Origin: a virus
DNA: 20,219 nt
Reading direction: 5' to 3' (one strand)
Virus record (IMG/VR): IMGVR_UViG_3300044641_003040
Span: 1 to 20,219 of that record
A program made the position numbers and the translations under genes. How positions within the stretch are numbered: the first letter of the stretch is position 1; the number at the start of each line of letters is the position of its first letter. Positions 15,577 to 20,219 of the stretch are shown piece after piece. The notes under the pieces are model-generated. The model made no database searches. It was not told where the DNA came from and saw only the letters and a program-made list of their open reading frames with translations.

Positions 15577-16280
15577 AAACCGTAGTGGTTAAGTCCTATC
15601 CTGAAGAAGGAATGGCTCTTGCATACCTAAAAGGTGAAGATGTTGTAAAGCAACTAGTTTTTTATAGTGAAAGATTTGGGATTTCTACTCTTATAGATGG
15701 CAAGTTTCGCTCATACGCAGAAGGCGATGTAAGTCTTGACGGTAAGTCATTTATCTACATTGAACCAGCTAACTACAAAGTTGTCCGTGAAATGTTCCAA
15801 AGAGCAGAGTCAATGGGTAAGTATCTTACATACAAAGATGTAGAAAAATACAGAGTAGATTATGTACTTAAGAAAGCCATTACTGCTGCCGTAGAAACAT
15901 CTGAAGGGTGTCCTCCAGCAACTCAAGACATCGGAATTAACCTAGACAATCGCAAGAACGCTATTGACACCGCTATGTACGGACCTCTCAATCCTTTAGA
16001 ACCTAACGACGAGTACTGGGAAGCAATTGCAGAAGAATGGTCAGTTGATAAAGAGACTGCAAAGAAGCAACTTTGTGGCAATTGTGCTGTATTTATTCAG
16101 ACTCCAAAGATGCTTGATTGTATTGCTTCTGGGCTTGGTAATGAAGAAGGAAATGATGCTTGGGGCTCAATCGATGCTGGAGATTTAGGGTATTGTGAAG
16201 CATTCGACTTTAAATGCGCTGCATCCCGCACATGTCGTGCATGGGTCGCTGGTGGACCAGTAACAGAGGAGAGCAAGTAA
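15573..16280 (+). CDS. Cys-rich phage head-region protein
   Basis: This 235-residue protein has an N-terminal beta-rich part (1-100) of unknown role, then AITAAVE (102-108), then a Cys-rich module. The module starts at GCPPATQDIGIN (112-123), continues through AMYGPLNP (134-141) and carries CGNCAVF (C168, C171), C183, and GDLGYCEAFDFKCAASRTCRAW with C208, C215 and C221. I have seen this CPPATQ...CGNCAxF...GYCxxFDFKCAxxRTC pattern in proteins of several phages, including cyanophages, without a firm function. Seven Cys point to metal or Fe-S binding. It is flanked by an ATGA overlap before and a TAATG overlap after. The 385-residue protein near the portal has a shorter C-x2-C cluster that may be related. 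Confidence 0.7.
   Translation: MKTVVVKSYPEEGMALAYLKGEDVVKQLVFYSERFGISTLIDGKFRSYAEGDVSLDGKSFIYIEPANYKVVREMFQRAESMGKYLTYKDVEKYRVDYVLKKAITAAVETSEGCPPATQDIGINLDNRKNAIDTAMYGPLNPLEPNDEYWEAIAEEWSVDKETAKKQLCGNCAVFIQTPKMLDCIASGLGNEEGNDAWGSIDAGDLGYCEAFDFKCAASRTCRAWVAGGPVTEESK
16265..16273 (+). promoter_or_regulatory. Ribosome binding site for the protease fusion gene
   Basis: AGAGGAGAG, with core GAGGAG at 16266-16271, lies eight bases before the ATG at 16280. It supports that ATG as the start of the long fusion gene, which otherwise has many internal ATG codons. Confidence 0.65.
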
Positions 16281-19200
16281 TGGACTATGTTGGCCGCAAC
16301 GGGTCTAAAGTTCTCTTTATTTCTGAGACCTTAGGCGCAATAGTAGATGAGTCAAAGAACGTTGTTTTAGAGCTTGATATTAAAGAGCCTCTTATTGCAG
16401 CAACTTACTGGAGCGCTAAAGATGTCCGACCAACTGGTCCTGCAGTAGAGCTTGCAGCGGCAGCACTTACAGATTTAGATATTAAAGTTTTTTCAAATAA
16501 TGACCGTATGTACACAATTCCTGACTCAGTTGTTGCTGAGGCAAAGCGTGGTCTTGAGTGGCGTAAAGAAGAAGATCGCGGTGGAACATCTGTTGGTCTT
16601 AACACTGCTCGCACACTAGCTCGCGGTGGTCAAATTGGTATTAGAAAACTTCGTCATATTGCTAAATACTTCCCTCGTCACGAAGTAGATAAAAAGGGAA
16701 CTGGCTACAAACCAGGACAAAAGAATTATCCATCAAATGGTCGCATCGCTTGGGCTCTTTGGGGTGGAGATGCAGCTCGCTCTTGGGCCTCTGCAATTGT
16801 AGAACGTGAAAATAAAAAAGCTAAGTCAAACTCAATTACTGCAGGTGGCTTAGATCCTATGGAATACGAGATGCCAAAGAGAGTTAATTACGATTCTTTT
16901 ATTGTCTCTAAGACAATGCCTGAAGATAATGTAATTGAATTCTTTGCCCGTATTCGTTTAGATGGATCAGGAATTGATCGACTTTATCGAATTGAGCCAG
17001 CAGGTCATATTTATGTTTGGGACGATGGCGACTGGGATGACATGGGCATGACAGATGCTGATATGTCTATGTATGACAAAATTCTTGACGACCCTAACGA
17101 TAGAACACCTTGCGGACAAATTCCTGTAGATACTGAAACAGCACTTTTCATTGCAGCACTTCTAGATAACGAACCTTTTATTGCACATAAGGTAGATAAG
17201 TTATATCCAGAAGAAAGCAAGATCTATGAAGAAGCATATCCAGATCTTGATATGGATCTACTAGATGATTTAGCTCTTCAAGATGAAATGTCTGACTCTT
17301 GGGATTTTGTAGATGACAGTCTTACTGCTGCTGGAGAACAAGGGCCAACATCAGGTAAAGGTGATGGAGTTGATACTCCTGCAGATAAAGCAGCAAGAGC
17401 AAATGTTCAACTGCGTGATAAATCAGGCAAATTTGCAAAAATGGGTGGCCGTGTAATCATTGGTGGAAATCAAAAGTACCAAGGAAATATTCGTTCTATG
17501 GATGCAGCTACACAAACTGTTAAAGTAGAACTTGGTAACGGAAATATGATAGATATTCCTGCATCAATGACAGAACCAGCAGAGTCATATGTTCCTATCC
17601 CTAATGCAGTTGCAGAAGGAGAGTTAGATACTTCTGGAATTCTTGGGGAGCCTCGTACTCCTATGGATTCACCAATTCGTATGCCAGGAACTCTTCCTCC
17701 ACTAAACGCACAAAACTTAAATTTAATGCTTACTAACTATCCTCAGTGGGTAGCAGAACAAAGACTTTCTCCAGATGTATCTCCAGTATCTTCTAATCAA
17801 CCTGGAGGAACTGGAACCTCATCAACGCCAGCTAAGGCACCAGCTAGATCTGAAAATCCTTTAGCAAAATACTATCCTCAGCTTAAGAGTGGCCCTGAGA
17901 TGAAAGCAGTTAATGCTTACAATGTTGCCAATCTTAAAGACTGGCTAGCATCAGATAAAACTGGAAGACGAACAGCTCCTCCATTTATGGATCCAGCTAA
18001 AAATAAAAAGTATGTTGAAGAAAAAGGAATTGATAGTCCTTGGCTAGATAAGCAAGGAAAAGCAATGAAAGCTGCTGCAGATGATACAGCTTTAACTCCA
18101 GAAACTTCTGACGTTGCAATTATTCACATGGCTATTGTTTCTCCAGATGATCCTCAAGCAGTTATGGATTTAGTTGCCTTACATCCAGCAACTAAGAAAA
18201 CAATTCAACCTACAACTTTTGTCCGTAAAAAAGGTAAGTGGGAACATGATCCTCAATTATTGATGGACCTAAAAAGTGCTACCCCACCACCAGTTATAGT
18301 TTTAGATGATGCAACTCTTCTTGATGTTATAGAGCAAGTAGATAACAAAGCAATCACTGCTGCTGGCGGGTTAGATAGAAACCGCGGACAAGCAGAGAAG
18401 CTTCGTCGTTATTGGACTTACGGAAAAGGTGCAGCCAAGATCCGTTGGAAGACTCCAGGCGATTGGACTCGCTGCTACCGTCAACTAGCTAAGTACATGG
18501 GTCCTCGTGCTAAGGGATATTGCGCCCTTCGCCACAAGGAGATGAATGGCTACTGGCCAGGCGATAAGAAGAATCAAGAGATGAGCGATTTTAGTGTCAA
18601 TACCTTGCATAATTATGATGAGCTTTTGAGCACTTTTATTATGCGTGCTAAAGCAGCAGATGCTCGAGCAAGAGTGATGACTGCTGGTGGAAGTATGGAA
18701 TCTGAGGATGGTTCAGAATTCTTTATTCCTTTAGTGATTCCAGAAGATGTTGAATCTGGAGACGGAAGAGTTATTAATAAGGGTGCTCTATCTATGAGAG
18801 AGCTCCCACTACCTCTTCTATGGCAAATTCAAACAGGAGAAGGCCATAACGGGTCAGTTGTAGTAGGCAGAATTGTTGAAATGGAAAGAGTCGATGGCGG
18901 AATAGGTAACGCTAAAGGTTATTTTGATAAGGGTTCCTATGGACAAGAAGCTGAACGACTAGTTCGTGGTGGCTTTATTCGTGGTGTTTCGGCAGATCTC
19001 GATCAATTCGAGGGTGACGAAGAAGTGCCAGAGGTCAAAGAAGGATCTGACACTAAGGTAGAAAGCGGTAAAATAAAGATCAAGAAAGCACGAGTCATGG
19101 CTGTGACTTTGGTGCCGAAGCCAGCTTTCCAAGAATGCTCAATTCAACTCGTCGATGAGCTCGGCGGAGAAGAGGAAGACGTGAATATCCCTGACGGCGT

Positions 19201-20219
19201 ATATGTCGAAGGAGTAAACCCTCTCGATGCTTCGGCGCTTGTTGCTTGCGGAATGATCGCAGGTGCAATTCCAGTTAATCCACCAACAGAGTGGTTTGAC
19301 AATCCAAAATTAAGTAAGGCAACTCCACTAACTGTTGACGACGATGGTCGTGTATATGGTCACATTGCTGCTTGGCATGTAGACCATATTGGTATGAGCA
19401 TGGGAACAAAACCTCCACGCAGTCGTAGCGGTTACGCATATTTCCACACAGGTGTAGTTCGTACAGACGATGGTACAGATGTACCAGTAGGGCAACTAAC
19501 TCTTGCGGGGGGACACGCATCACTAGAAGCATCTGCCTCTGAAGCAGTTCGTCACTACGACGACACAGCATCTGCAATTGCAGATGTACATGCTGGAGAA
19601 GATGCCTATGGTATTTGGGTAGCTGGATCAGTTCGTCCAGGATCTACACCAGAACAAATTCGTGCACTTCGTGCATCAGCACCATCAGGTGACTGGCGCC
19701 CAATTAAGAATTCGCTAGAACTAGTTGCCGTATGTCAGGTAAATGTTCCAGGATTCCCAATCGCTCGTGCTCGTGTTGCTTCAGGATCTGTTATGGCTCT
19801 TGTTGCAGCTGGAGCTCAAGTACTTGCACAACTAAAGACCGATCCTCTTTCAGAAATGAAGAGTCGCATTGAAGCTCTAGAGCAGCCACAGAAAGAAGCA
19901 CTAGTTGCTTCAGCTAATGATGCTCGTGCTCGTATTCAAGCTTTCCAAAATGAGCAGTTAGAAGCAAAGAAAGCTCTTATTGCTTCTAAGGTTTCTAAAG
20001 TCAAAGAAGATGTAAATTCAGATTATGAATACATGCTTGAAATGTTTGATGATAATCCAGAAAATGAAATGGCTGTCATCTCTCGCAAGTCCCGTATGCG
20101 TCTTGCTGAAGAAGGAAAAGCACTTCCAGATGGTTCATACCCAATCCGTAACACTCAAGACTTAAAGAATGCTATCCGTGCTTATGGCCGATCAAAGCCA
20201 GGAAGCCGTGGAAAGGTAA
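16280..20219 (+). CDS. Capsid maturation protease fusion protein, 3' partial
   Basis: The frame is open from ATG 16280 to the window end, more than 1313 residues. Modules: N-terminal unknown part; a conserved segment with NGRIAWALWGGDAARSW (153-169); acidic region; small beta domain (about 375-425); Pro-rich linker; RGQAEKLRRYW...RAKGYCALRHKE (about 701-755); HK97-type prohead protease (about 808-970) with H856 in EGHNGSVVVGR and S904 in RGVSADL as probable catalytic residues; then GHIAAWHVDHIGM, GIWVAGSVRP and LELVAVCQVNVPGFP blocks, a coiled coil, and a LPDGSYPI segment near 1281-1288. These last blocks resemble actinophage capsid proteases I know. The protease should trim head proteins during maturation. 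The coupled start uses GAGGAG at 16266. By family pattern I expect the stop within about 30-60 codons beyond the window. Confidence 0.85.
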   Translation, partial: MDYVGRNGSKVLFISETLGAIVDESKNVVLELDIKEPLIAATYWSAKDVRPTGPAVELAAAALTDLDIKVFSNNDRMYTIPDSVVAEAKRGLEWRKEEDRGGTSVGLNTARTLARGGQIGIRKLRHIAKYFPRHEVDKKGTGYKPGQKNYPSNGRIAWALWGGDAARSWASAIVERENKKAKSNSITAGGLDPMEYEMPKRVNYDSFIVSKTMPEDNVIEFFARIRLDGSGIDRLYRIEPAGHIYVWDDGDWDDMGMTDADMSMYDKILDDPNDRTPCGQIPVDTETALFIAALLDNEPFIAHKVDKLYPEESKIYEEAYPDLDMDLLDDLALQDEMSDSWDFVDDSLTAAGEQGPTSGKGDGVDTPADKAARANVQLRDKSGKFAKMGGRVIIGGNQKYQGNIRSMDAATQTVKVELGNGNMIDIPASMTEPAESYVPIPNAVAEGELDTSGILGEPRTPMDSPIRMPGTLPPLNAQNLNLMLTNYPQWVAEQRLSPDVSPVSSNQPGGTGTSSTPAKAPARSENPLAKYYPQLKSGPEMKAVNAYNVANLKDWLASDKTGRRTAPPFMDPAKNKKYVEEKGIDSPWLDKQGKAMKAAADDTALTPETSDVAIIHMAIVSPDDPQAVMDLVALHPATKKTIQPTTFVRKKGKWEHDPQLLMDLKSATPPPVIVLDDATLLDVIEQVDNKAITAAGGLDRNRGQAEKLRRYWTYGKGAAKIRWKTPGDWTRCYRQLAKYMGPRAKGYCALRHKEMNGYWPGDKKNQEMSDFSVNTLHNYDELLSTFIMRAKAADARARVMTAGGSMESEDGSEFFIPLVIPEDVESGDGRVINKGALSMRELPLPLLWQIQTGEGHNGSVVVGRIVEMERVDGGIGNAKGYFDKGSYGQEAERLVRGGFIRGVSADLDQFEGDEEVPEVKEGSDTKVESGKIKIKKARVMAVTLVPKPAFQECSIQLVDELGGEEEDVNIPDGVYVEGVNPLDASALVACGMIAGAIPVNPPTEWFDNPKLSKATPLTVDDDGRVYGHIAAWHVDHIGMSMGTKPPRSRSGYAYFHTGVVRTDDGTDVPVGQLTLAGGHASLEASASEAVRHYDDTASAIADVHAGEDAYGIWVAGSVRPGSTPEQIRALRASAPSGDWRPIKNSLELVAVCQVNVPGFPIARARVASGSVMALVAAGAQVLAQLKTDPLSEMKSRIEALEQPQKEALVASANDARARIQAFQNEQLEAKKALIASKVSKVKEDVNSDYEYMLEMFDDNPENEMAVISRKSRMRLAEEGKALPDGSYPIRNTQDLKNAIRAYGRSKPGSRGKV
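18701..19189 (+). other. Prohead protease domain within the fusion protein
   Basis: Residues about 808-970. The segment begins after MTAGGSMESEDG and reads FFIPLVIPEDVESGDGRV, then LPLLWQI before the His motif (H856), FIRGVSADL with S904, and a basic ARVMAVTLVPKPAF strand. This order matches HK97-like serine proteases of the S78/U35 kind, whose herpesvirus-like fold uses His and Ser. The third catalytic member is not clear from sequence. It trims scaffold and capsid precursors before DNA packaging. Confidence 0.8.

Overview
The window looks like the head-gene region of a tailed (siphovirus-like) phage of an actinobacterium. Every supported gene is on the + strand, and the genes are packed end to end with 1-17 bp overlaps. 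The portal, the small DUF1360 membrane protein in front of it and the capsid-protease fusion all resemble actinobacteriophage proteins. The DNA is AT-rich for such phages, which would fit a low-GC freshwater actinobacterium (acI/Nanopelagicales type) or a metagenome-derived phage of one; the host is an inference. I saw no integrase, tRNA, rRNA, CRISPR array, insertion sequence or convincing terminator.

Layout: (1) 1-544, the tail of a small unidentified protein and a DUF1360-like membrane protein; (2) 583-2268, the portal; (3) 2268-3425, a modular 385-residue protein with a Cys cluster; (4) 3415-15333, one 3972-residue ORF that fills about 59% of the window; (5) 15317-15576, two very small acidic ORFs; (6) 15573-16280, a Cys-rich 235-residue protein; (7) 16280 to the window end, a >1313-residue protein holding the HK97-type capsid maturation protease near its middle, cut off by the window edge.

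The outstanding feature is the 3972-residue protein. It joins a DEDDh (DnaQ-like) exonuclease, an FBH1/UvrD-like SF1 helicase, an ArdC-type ssDNA-binding domain with its HELGH zincin, and a second C-terminal HEIAH zincin, separated by Pro/Glu-rich linkers, coiled coils and five short 'KPGD' beta-rich modules. This is the architecture of 'polyvalent proteins' (Iyer, Aravind and colleagues), thought to be packaged with phage DNA and delivered into the host to blunt restriction, recombination and other defences. Its position directly among head genes supports packaging.

A second signal is a short motif, [ILM]-[TVA]-A-[AGS]-[AGSV], which recurs at module borders in the portal, the 385-residue protein, the N-terminus of the giant protein, the 235-residue protein and repeatedly in the protease fusion. 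I suggest it marks processing sites for the capsid protease, or a head-targeting tag, that would link the giant protein to the virion. This is inference from pattern only.
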